This document shows, in pieces, positions 12,409-18,620 of a stretch of 33,607 nucleotides of DNA; position 1 is the stretch's first letter, and every line of letters begins with the position of its first letter. Source of the stretch: a virus; the IMG/VR virus record IMGVR_UViG_3300030118_004679, positions 488 through 34,094 of that record. One strand, written 5' to 3'. The notes beneath the pieces were generated by a model, which ran no database searches, had not been told where the DNA came from, and saw nothing but the letters and a program-made list of their open reading frames with translations. Position numbers and translations under genes: made by a program.

Positions 12409-12706
12409 AGCTGGTGGTCGTAAGACTATTGGACATGACATCTTTGCTGATGTGCTAATTACTGCAACACTTATGGTTGCATTTTATGGTACTTACAGTG
12501 GTATGACTGCTGCTATGGTTGGTGGTCTTACTGCTTCTCTTGTACTATATGTTATGCGTAAAACTATGGTACATGAGAAATTAAAGCTTGAGTCTGTAAA
12601 CAAAAAAGCACTTGGCTTTAACTTTGCTGTGCCAAAGTTAAAATGGGAAACACAACAACCAGATTGGCGTAAGCACAATCAATACTCAGACGATCAAGGT
12701 TTGTAA
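12356..12706 (+). CDS. Small membrane protein
   Basis: 116 residues from ATG 12356 (MLTIGIFSALGLLLLALKAG), which has gtggaggcaacgcaaca upstream; an earlier in-frame start at 12317 lacks a ribosome-binding site. Hydrophobic segments at about 3-19, 29-42 and 45-61 indicate two or three membrane spans, followed by a basic cytoplasmic tail (KLESVNKKALGFNFAVPKLKWETQQPDWRKHNQY). The stop overlaps the next start. Function unknown. Confidence 0.68.
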   Translation: MLTIGIFSALGLLLLALKAGGRKTIGHDIFADVLITATLMVAFYGTYSGMTAAMVGGLTASLVLYVMRKTMVHEKLKLESVNKKALGFNFAVPKLKWETQQPDWRKHNQYSDDQGL

Positions 12707-13086
12707 TGTTGAGCAATAACAATAGCCATAGAGAAAAAGTCAAAAAAAGAAAACAAATGAGATTAAAAGAAAAAGCATTAGAATGGGAAGAATGGCACGG
12801 TACTTGGCTAGAAGATACTCTTAATGAGTTTTTTGATAAATATCCTGTAAAGACTATAAAATCAGAAATACTTCGTTATATTCTTGAAGATGATGCAGAT
12901 TCAGAAGATGTTGTACATCTTTTGTTTCATGAAACAGTTAAAGAATTTTTAAGAGATAAAGCAAAGCCTGAGATGTATGTAAATCAAGCTGTACCTACAC
13001 CTGCAACTATTGATACAATGTTTGAGTTAGACATACCAATAGTTGGAGAGATGTATGAAACATTTTGCGAACACTACGGAATATAG
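12706..13086 (+). CDS. Hypothetical helical protein with basic N-terminus
   Basis: 126 residues, MLSNNNSHREKVKKRKQMRL..., a highly basic helix at the N-terminus followed by acidic helical segments (EWEEWHGTWLEDTLNEFFDKY and YILEDDADSEDVVHLLFHETVKEFL). It starts one base before the preceding stop. No enzyme motif. It could act as an adaptor or nucleic-acid binder; I do not recognise it. Confidence 0.68.
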   Translation: MLSNNNSHREKVKKRKQMRLKEKALEWEEWHGTWLEDTLNEFFDKYPVKTIKSEILRYILEDDADSEDVVHLLFHETVKEFLRDKAKPEMYVNQAVPTPATIDTMFELDIPIVGEMYETFCEHYGI

Positions 13087-13219
13087 AGAATTTGCTCTTC
13101 GTATGTATAAGAAGAATTGCTCTGAACGACGTGCCTATGGCATGGAAGTTCATCCTACTTTTCAAGCGTACGAAGAGTCCAATCGTAATTTCTTGAAAAA
13201 GAAATATCGTAACAGTTAG
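13055..13219 (+). CDS. Tiny basic protein
   Basis: 54 residues, MKHFANTTEYREFALRMYKK..., basic (ends FLKKKYRNS). The start at 13055 lies inside the end of the previous gene, with ttggagagatgt as ribosome-binding site. The overlap of 32 bases in a different frame and the basic helical composition support a real small gene. No family recognised. Confidence 0.55.
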   Translation: MKHFANTTEYREFALRMYKKNCSERRAYGMEVHPTFQAYEESNRNFLKKKYRNS

Positions 13220-13436
13220 TTGATACAACCATCTGCGGATACCTAGTGCGTTAGAGGTCCGAAAACGTAGACGATATCCTAAGAATCGATGCAAGATAAG
13301 TGTTAGATTATGTAAATCTTCAGAATAGTACTATTCATGTAGTTAGTGTATATCTGACAAAACTTTAAGTTTATACTTATGATTTTAAGCGGGTCAGAGA
13401 CCAAGCTGACTGTTACGAACCAATTAAGGAGTAATT
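13220..13436. other. Intergenic stretch, nothing clear
   Basis: 217 bases without a gene. There is a short gtcag/ctgac inverted pair near 13396-13411 and an agtactatt stretch, but no terminator, tRNA or strong promoter is apparent. The lack of a ribosome-binding site until aaggagtaatt at 13426 suggests a leader for the DUF3310 gene. Confidence 0.35.
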
Positions 13437-13685
13437 ATGGACAATGTAAATCAACCCCCCCATTACAACACTGGAGATATCGAGTGCATACAAGCTATTC
13501 AAGCTTCAATGACCACTCGACAATTCCAAGGCTACTTGAAGGGCAACATTATTAAGTATATTTGGCGTTACGAATATAAAAATCAAAAAGAAGACTTGCA
13601 AAAAGCCCAGTGGTATTTAGCAAGACTACTTGAAACCTATAACCATGAAGGAGAAAATCATGAGCAAAAATCAACACCGATATAA
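13437..13685 (+). CDS. DUF3310 family protein
   Basis: 82 residues with the family signature NQPPHYNTGDIECIQAIQAS, then QFQGYLKGNIIKYIWRYEYK, then EDLQKAQWYLARLLE. DUF3310 is very common in phages, often near nucleotide-metabolism or replication genes; no enzymatic role is established to my knowledge. A typical length for the family. Ribosome-binding site aaggagtaatt. Its end overlaps the next gene by 26 bases. Confidence 0.9.
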   Translation: MDNVNQPPHYNTGDIECIQAIQASMTTRQFQGYLKGNIIKYIWRYEYKNQKEDLQKAQWYLARLLETYNHEGENHEQKSTPI

Positions 13686-14190
13686 CAATGAAACTTCAAG
13701 GTGGTGTGACCAAAACAATGTACCTTATCAAAGAAATGGTTTTTTGTTTGGCCCTACCACTGTTGAAGACCAAGTAACAGGTAATACTTTTCAAACTATA
13801 CATGGTATCCATGACTTACCTGAAGGCATAAAACCTGAACAAATATTTAACGAAGGCGACTGGTTAGTTGCTGAATACCAACAAGGTTACATTCGTTGTA
13901 AAATCACTGGATTTTCACCACGTGCTGGTAATCTTATTGTTGATCGTTTTTACAACGATGCATGGTGTCAAAAAATACCTAACTTGCCTCGTCATGTTTT
14001 TGAACGACATATTCAATATGTTCGACAAAACGGTAACCCTTGGGGTTTCGGTACAGGACGTTGGCTTAGCCATGCTACAAAACCTGTAGTTGATACTCAA
14101 GCTTCAGGACATACTGTAAAACCCTGGGCATGGTTTGCTGTACCAAAAGAATCTGTATTTAAACTTAATCTATTAGGAGTATCAATATGA
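13660..14190 (+). CDS. Hypothetical protein (176 residues)
   Basis: Begins MSKNQHRYNNETSRWCDQNN. I take ATG 13660 because gaaggagaaaatc precedes it; the earlier in-frame ATG at 13630 has no ribosome-binding site. Aromatic and beta-rich, with a pattern like a small barrel (EGDWLVAEYQQGYIRCKITGF) and WCQKIPNLPRHVFERHIQYV. No catalytic motif is visible. It overlaps both neighbours. Function unknown. Confidence 0.68.
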   Translation: MSKNQHRYNNETSRWCDQNNVPYQRNGFLFGPTTVEDQVTGNTFQTIHGIHDLPEGIKPEQIFNEGDWLVAEYQQGYIRCKITGFSPRAGNLIVDRFYNDAWCQKIPNLPRHVFERHIQYVRQNGNPWGFGTGRWLSHATKPVVDTQASGHTVKPWAWFAVPKESVFKLNLLGVSI

Positions 14191-14849
14191 ATATATTTGC
14201 TGTAAACGAAGATCCAAGACTAGCTGCACTAGAACTGCCAGATAAACTTGTACCAAAAATGATTGTGGAATCTGCACAAATGCTATCAACTGCACATCGC
14301 GTGCTTGACGGCGATGAAAAAGCAGACATATTGCATTTGTATAAAAAAGCATATGAAAATCATCCTTCGTGTGTTTGGGTACGAGAAGACGCCATGAACT
14401 ATTGGTGGTTGTGGATGCATGCTTTGACACTTTGTGCAGAATATAGATGGCGATTTACAGATGATACACAAAGTAATTCGCATAAAACAGAAAGTGTAAT
14501 AAATGCTTTACAAGAGTTGCCACTCAACATTCCAGCTAACAAAGATACTAACTGGGAAGTATTGCAAGATTTACCTTTATGTATGCCTGATCAATACAAA
14601 ACTGAAGGTGGATACGATCAAACTACTACAGGAGCTTATCAAAAGTTTGTTACACAAGACAAGCCTTACATGCAAGATGTATTCAAAGCTTATACTCGTG
14701 CAATACAGAAGAAAGAACTGTTTAAAGAACACTACGCTAATTCGTCTGGAGTAGATTATCCACCATCATGGGTAACTAGAAATGCTACACCAGAACAGAA
14801 AAAACACATTGATTTACACAAATTAATGAATCCGGAGACTGCGGTATGA
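14187..14849 (+). CDS. Conserved phage protein of the MNIF..EDP..AA...DK.V.KM family
   Basis: 220 residues. The pattern MNIFAVNEDPRLAALELPDKLVPKMIVESAQMLSTAHR, NHPSCVWVREDAMNYWWLW and CMPDQYKT is a family I know from many T4-like and other phages (DP..AA...D.H..KM..E..Q.L.TAHR, HP...WVR....NY.WL, MP..Y). It is usually hypothetical; some annotations relate it to pyrimidine-dimer glycosylase activity, which I cannot confirm from the sequence. Ribosome-binding site attaggagtatcaat. The stop overlaps the next start (ATGA). Confidence 0.8.
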   Translation: MNIFAVNEDPRLAALELPDKLVPKMIVESAQMLSTAHRVLDGDEKADILHLYKKAYENHPSCVWVREDAMNYWWLWMHALTLCAEYRWRFTDDTQSNSHKTESVINALQELPLNIPANKDTNWEVLQDLPLCMPDQYKTEGGYDQTTTGAYQKFVTQDKPYMQDVFKAYTRAIQKKELFKEHYANSSGVDYPPSWVTRNATPEQKKHIDLHKLMNPETAV

Positions 14850-14947
14850 AAAAATTATTTTACTTACAATTGTTAGCAATTGTCCTGTTTGGTACTGCAT
14901 GCTACATGTCCGGCGTGCAGTACGCCATTGAAGTGGAGTTAATATGA
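14846..14947 (+). CDS. Tiny membrane-anchored peptide
   Basis: 33 residues, MKKLFYLQLLAIVLFGTACY..., with an N-terminal positively charged/hydrophobic signal-anchor. FGTAC is reminiscent of, but not a good match to, a lipoprotein box. Coupled to the upstream gene through ATGA and to the next gene by a 4-base overlap. The tight coupling argues for translation; function unknown. Confidence 0.5.
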   Translation: MKKLFYLQLLAIVLFGTACYMSGVQYAIEVELI

Positions 14948-15030
14948 CAACAACTAAACCAAACGGAACACTTACACCAGAACAGCTGCAACGCATTCGT
15001 ATTGCACTAAAACGAAGAGGTAAACTTTGA
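14944..15030 (+). CDS. Very short basic peptide gene
   Basis: 28 residues, MTTTKPNGTLTPEQLQRIRI..., ending ALKRRGKL. It overlaps the previous gene by ATGA, with ggagttaat as ribosome-binding site, and overlaps the following TTG start. The TPEQLQRIRIALKRRG segment looks like one amphipathic basic helix. The evidence is the ribosome-binding site and coupling only. Confidence 0.45.
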   Translation: MTTTKPNGTLTPEQLQRIRIALKRRGKL

Positions 15031-15197
15031 GTGAAACAATAACATCTATATCAGAAGCTGTAAGAATTGTAGAAACTTTTATACAAGATATGGCTGACGA
15101 TAAACTAGATACTGGCGACAAAGAAAAATTAGCAGAAGCTGAACAGCTCTTTGCCAAACTAGAACACGCTATGCGTATAATCAAGAACCGACTATGA
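15027..15197 (+). CDS. Small acidic coiled-coil protein, TTG start
   Basis: 56 residues, (M)SETITSISEAVRIVETFIQ..., almost wholly helical and acidic (DKEKLAEAEQLFAKLEHAMRI). The start is a TTG at 15027 with aagagg eight bases upstream, overlapping the previous stop, and its own stop overlaps the next start as ATGA. The chained 4-base overlaps make the TTG start credible. Function unknown. Confidence 0.55.
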   Translation: MSETITSISEAVRIVETFIQDMADDKLDTGDKEKLAEAEQLFAKLEHAMRIIKNRL

Positions 15198-15547
15198 AGA
15201 CCAATATATCAATTGAACTAACGAACGATGAACGAATGAACCTTGGACAAAAGTTCTATAACAAAAAACGCATGCTAACGCGTGCCGACCTTAATTCTAT
15301 AGTTAAGAAATTTATAGGCGATGTCTTAGAAGCTACACCCCCCACCCCTAAACAGGTTGATGAAGACCCTTTGCTTGCCAAAGATTGGTCTAGTCTAACC
15401 CAACTAAAAAACTATTTAGAAAAAGAAACTGAAGTAGAAATATTAGAGTTCAATGGTTTTGAACTTATTGTGCAGGACAGTGAATACACACACATATACA
15501 CCCTGGGCGATCGTTTGTACAAAAAGAAAAAGGGCCTACAAAAGTAA
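15194..15547 (+). CDS. Hypothetical protein, last gene of the run
   Basis: 117 residues, MKTNISIELTNDERMNLGQK.... The N-terminal segment (SIELTNDERMNLGQKFYNKKRMLTRADLNSIVKKFI) resembles small ribbon-helix-helix type proteins in its alternation, but the evidence is weak. The C-terminal part is beta-rich (TEVEILEFNGFELIVQDSEYTHIYTLGDRLYKKKKG). It is followed by an overlapping bidirectional terminator. No family recognised. Confidence 0.65.
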   Translation: MKTNISIELTNDERMNLGQKFYNKKRMLTRADLNSIVKKFIGDVLEATPPTPKQVDEDPLLAKDWSSLTQLKNYLEKETEVEILEFNGFELIVQDSEYTHIYTLGDRLYKKKKGLQK

Positions 15548-15556
15548 GCCCTTTTT
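15527..15556. terminator. Bidirectional intrinsic terminator
   Basis: Stem aaaaagggc/gcccttttt (15527-15535 with 15548-15556), 12-base loop. The A run on one side and the T run on the other serve both the plus-strand gene ending at 15547 and the minus-strand gene ending at 15620. Confidence 0.85.
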
Positions 15557-15619
15557 ACACTTCATTGATACTAGGAGAAAATCAACTCCTAATAGTCTAA
15601 GTTATGTTTATGCTATTGT

Positions 15620-16081
15620 CTAGCTAAAATAACCTATGACTGTAATTGTACCAGTAGCACCTGTAGCAGGAGCAACTTGTACATGAATATCAATAGTTGT
15701 ATCAGCAGTAAAGTCGATTGGTTCGATTGCGTCATCATCTGCACTAAGTGCACTGAAGAGCTCGATACCACCACCTTGAGCAATAGTTGAACCGTCTTTA
15801 ATTGCAGTAGAAGTACCTGTAGTTTCAGTATCAGTGTTTGTATGACCGATATCTAATACAATTGCCGGCGAACCATTTGTGTCAAGGTCAGTAGATACTA
15901 CTCTTAACGCGTGCAAAGTTTCCCCTGCATATACGTTTAGAGCTTGTATTACATCGTTTAATGCTAAGACAGGAGTAGAAATAGTAGCTTTCCTTATGAA
16001 CATTTGTCCTTCAGGAAAACCTTTAAAAGCTGAATTGCTTTCTACATTTCCACTCTTTCTTAAAGTTGCTATAGTAGCCAT
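15620..16081 (-). CDS. Probable structural (decoration-like) protein, isolated on the minus strand
   Basis: 153 residues, MATIATLRKSGNVESNSAFK.... Rich in Thr, Ala, Gly, Ile and Asp and beta-rich throughout (TDTETTGTSTAIKDGSTIAQGG, TTIDIHVQVAPATGATGTITVIGYFS), the composition of phage virion proteins rather than enzymes. A head decoration or other virion surface protein is my best guess. Ribosome-binding site aaaggtaatttt. It is the only minus-strand gene within 14 kb of plus-strand genes, with a bidirectional terminator behind and a divergent intergenic region in front, so it must have its own promoter and probably its own timing. Confidence 0.6.
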   Translation of the reverse strand: MATIATLRKSGNVESNSAFKGFPEGQMFIRKATISTPVLALNDVIQALNVYAGETLHALRVVSTDLDTNGSPAIVLDIGHTNTDTETTGTSTAIKDGSTIAQGGGIELFSALSADDDAIEPIDFTADTTIDIHVQVAPATGATGTITVIGYFS

Positions 16082-16118
16082 AAAATTACCTTTAATATTA
16101 AAAGTTATATTTACGTAT

Positions 16119-16130
16119 CACTTGCAAGTG
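16119..16130. promoter_or_regulatory. Palindrome cacttgcaagtg in the divergent intergenic region
   Basis: Perfect 12-base palindrome flanked by gtat and tgatac, extending the symmetry (gtatcac ... gtgatac at 16115-16134). It lies between the divergent genes at 16081 and 16195. An operator controlling both directions is a reasonable inference. Confidence 0.45.
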
Positions 16131-16194
16131 TGATACCCTTAATTTCCAAACATAAAGCATTTAGGATAAATGTCAACAGTCTAGGAGGACTAAT

Positions 16195-16446
16195 ATGTCA
16201 ACATATGTAATGGTAAAACGGAACACTAAAAGTCCGTACACTTACCCAGATAAAGACGCCCCATATATACAATTTAAAAAAGTACGATTAGCCACTGCTT
16301 TTAACATGGTTAATTCTCGTGTAGGTTGGGAGCGTGCTAAAAAAGGTGACTATGAAAAGTGGTCATTAGCAATGCGGTCAAGAAAAATTTTAGCAAAAAT
16401 GGGTCGAGACCATAATGGTAAAAAACAAAAAAGGAGCTGCGAATGA
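16195..16446 (+). CDS. Small basic protein upstream of DNA polymerase
   Basis: 83 residues, MSTYVMVKRNTKSPYTYPDK..., very basic C-terminus (KILAKMGRDHNGKKQKRSCE). Excellent ribosome-binding site (taggaggactaat). The stop overlaps the polymerase start (ATGA). As first gene of the replication operon and strongly basic, it may bind DNA or the polymerase; this is inference. Family not recognised. Confidence 0.7.
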   Translation: MSTYVMVKRNTKSPYTYPDKDAPYIQFKKVRLATAFNMVNSRVGWERAKKGDYEKWSLAMRSRKILAKMGRDHNGKKQKRSCE

Positions 16447-18242
16447 ATATAATTACAGTCGACTTTGAAACTTATTACGATACAGAACACAGCCTGGCCC
16501 ATCTCAGTGCTGTGCAGTACGTGCACTCACCCCTGTTTAAAGTGTGGGGAGTTGGTATAAAAATGAATGATGAACCAACCGAATGGTTCGGAGCTGACGA
16601 ATGTGCAGACGCAATTAGTGCTATACAATGGGACGAAGCTGCAGTTGTGTGTCACAACACCTTGTTTGACGCGTACATACTCACCCAGTACTACAAGGTA
16701 TATCCTAAATATTACTACGACACAGCAGCCATGGCCCGTGGACTTGCACCCAATGAAAGTTCATCATTAAAAAACACTTGCGAGCGTATGTTTCCTAACG
16801 ACAAAACAATGCGTAAAGGCGACGAACTTGTAAATGCTAAAGGTATCTTTGACTTACCACCCGATATAGAAGAACAAATAGCTGGCTATTGTATACAAGA
16901 CGTTGACTTAACTTATGCCTTGTACAACGCTATGCAACCTACTTACCCACAATCAGAACTTGACCTTATAGATCTAACCTGTCGTATGTACGTAGAACCA
17001 AAGATATTTCTTAATCGTACCTTACTACAGGCTCATAAAGATGACATCGCTGCAAATACTGCACAACTCATTGCTGCTTCAGGACTTACACGTGCACAAT
17101 TAGCTTCACAGAAACAATTTGCTGAACATTTAGAGTCACTCAATATCACAGTGCCAACCAAAAAATCCCAGCGAACTGGTTTAATGATTCCTGCGTTTAG
17201 TAAGGCAGATAAGGCATATACTCAAATGTGTGCTATGTACCCACAGTACAAACACATCTGGGATGCAAGAGAAGCTGTAAAGTCACGTATTGAAGAAACA
17301 CGTGCACAAAGGTTACTAGACGGATGTAATCCAGACGGAACTCTTTCCGTGCCATTACGATACTATGCAGCACACACTGGTAGGTTCGGTGGTACAGAAA
17401 AGATAAACCTACAAAACTTACCTCGCGGTTCCAAACTTCGTAGTGCATTACAAGCTGGACCAGAAGAGATGTTGTATATTGCAGATTTATCTAACATCGA
17501 AGCTCGTATGCTTGCTTGGCTTGCAAAAGAACAAGATTTACTCAATTCATTTGCCATCGGCGAAGATGTGTACAGCAACTTTGCGTCACAGATTTATAAC
17601 CGACCCATTACAAAAGAAGACAAACTTGAAAGGTATGTTGGTAAAACAGCAATACTAGGACTAGGCTATGGTATGGGAGCAAATAAATATCAAGCAATAC
17701 TTGCACAAGGTTCACCAGCTGTTGATGTTACACAACAAACGGCCTTAGGAATTGTATCGCAATACCGAGCAATGTATCCAAACATTCCACAGCTCTGGAG
17801 TATAGGTAAACAATTATTGTTTTACATGTTAGACAGGACTAACTCAAGTTATTCATACGGACCGTTAACCGTAGCTAGTAATGCACTCAAGTTACCTAAC
17901 GGTATGTATTTACAATACCCCCATCTTCGATATAGTAATAATGAATTTTTATATGACTCAGGACGCAATGGTATTACACGTACGCACGGCCCTCGACTGG
18001 TAGAAAATATTGTACAAGCTCTGGCCCGAATTGTAATAACCGACCAAATGCTTGCTATACAAAACGTTCCCGGGATCTCTGTTGTATTAACCGTACATGA
18101 TGAAATCATTGCTCTCGGCTCAGATAAGAATGCTGATGAGACATTAGCAACAATAATGGCTATAATGAAACAACCACCAGCTTGGTGTACAGAACTCCCA
18201 CTAGATGCAGAAGGAGCGTACAGTAAAATTTATAATAAATGA
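16443..18242 (+). CDS. polA: Family A DNA polymerase with 3'-5' exonuclease
   Basis: 599 residues, short for a PolA because there is no 5'-3' exonuclease domain, as usual in phages. Exonuclease motifs: DFET (D7, E9), HNTLFDAYIL (N72, D76) and YCIQD (Y149, D153). Polymerase motifs: RYYAAHTGRFGG...NLQNLPRG (306-329), motif A IADLSNIEARMLAWL (346-360, D348), motif B R397, K401, Y409 in RYVGKTAILGLGYG, and motif C VHDE (551-554). The residue matching E. coli Phe762 is Leu405. It is the replicative polymerase of the phage, first large gene of the replication operon, coupled at both ends by 4-base overlaps. Confidence 0.95.
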   Translation: MNIITVDFETYYDTEHSLAHLSAVQYVHSPLFKVWGVGIKMNDEPTEWFGADECADAISAIQWDEAAVVCHNTLFDAYILTQYYKVYPKYYYDTAAMARGLAPNESSSLKNTCERMFPNDKTMRKGDELVNAKGIFDLPPDIEEQIAGYCIQDVDLTYALYNAMQPTYPQSELDLIDLTCRMYVEPKIFLNRTLLQAHKDDIAANTAQLIAASGLTRAQLASQKQFAEHLESLNITVPTKKSQRTGLMIPAFSKADKAYTQMCAMYPQYKHIWDAREAVKSRIEETRAQRLLDGCNPDGTLSVPLRYYAAHTGRFGGTEKINLQNLPRGSKLRSALQAGPEEMLYIADLSNIEARMLAWLAKEQDLLNSFAIGEDVYSNFASQIYNRPITKEDKLERYVGKTAILGLGYGMGANKYQAILAQGSPAVDVTQQTALGIVSQYRAMYPNIPQLWSIGKQLLFYMLDRTNSSYSYGPLTVASNALKLPNGMYLQYPHLRYSNNEFLYDSGRNGITRTHGPRLVENIVQALARIVITDQMLAIQNVPGISVVLTVHDEIIALGSDKNADETLATIMAIMKQPPAWCTELPLDAEGAYSKIYNK

Positions 18243-18436
18243 TAAAAAAAGCTATCAATATACTTTGGAAACAAAAACCTTCAGACACTTGGACTGACCC
18301 TGACCCTGACGATTTAAACATAGACAACGCTTATAAAACTCGTTGGATTTGGTATCACACAATACTTGGGATCCAATTGTTTGTACTTATTGTGGTACAA
18401 GTAGCTGTATTAGTTGTATTAGCAATAAAATTATGA
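18239..18436 (+). CDS. Small C-terminal-anchored membrane protein
   Basis: 65 residues, MIKKAINILWKQKPSDTWTD.... An acidic soluble part (DPDPDDLNIDN) precedes one long hydrophobic segment at about 38-63 (WYHTILGIQLFVLIVVQVAV...). The start overlaps the polymerase stop and its stop overlaps the CsrA-like start, both as ATGA. The position between polymerase and CsrA-like genes is conspicuous for a membrane protein; role unknown. Confidence 0.6.
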   Translation: MIKKAINILWKQKPSDTWTDPDPDDLNIDNAYKTRWIWYHTILGIQLFVLIVVQVAVLVVLAIKL

Positions 18437-18615
18437 GTAATTTAGTACTTAGTCGACGTAAAAAAGAAAGTATTGTTATACATATCCCAGAACTGGGAGA
18501 AGTAATCTGTACCTTTACTATTACAAATTTAGGCCCCAAACAAGTAAAGCTTGCATTCGATGCAGAATCATATGTTAAGATAGACAGAAAAGAAATTTTT
18601 GATAAACAGGAGTAA
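18433..18615 (+). CDS. csrA: CsrA-like RNA-binding translational regulator
   Basis: 60 residues, MSNLVLSRRKKESIVIHIPE.... The LVLSRRKKESIVI opening, the KQVKLAFDAE stretch and the VKIDRKEIF ending match the CsrA/RsmA fold strand by strand; host CsrA is about 61 residues with LxLSRKxxESIxI, xxVRLGIxAP and VxVHRxEI(Y/F). CsrA dimers bind GGA-containing hairpins near ribosome-binding sites and repress or stabilise mRNAs. In the phage copy the conserved arginine near the C-terminus is kept (DRKE), so RNA binding is plausible. Translation is coupled to the upstream gene by ATGA. Many phage leaders in this window contain GGAGA Shine-Dalgarno sites that could be targets. Confidence 0.85.
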   Translation: MSNLVLSRRKKESIVIHIPELGEVICTFTITNLGPKQVKLAFDAESYVKIDRKEIFDKQE

Positions 18616-18620
18616 AAATC

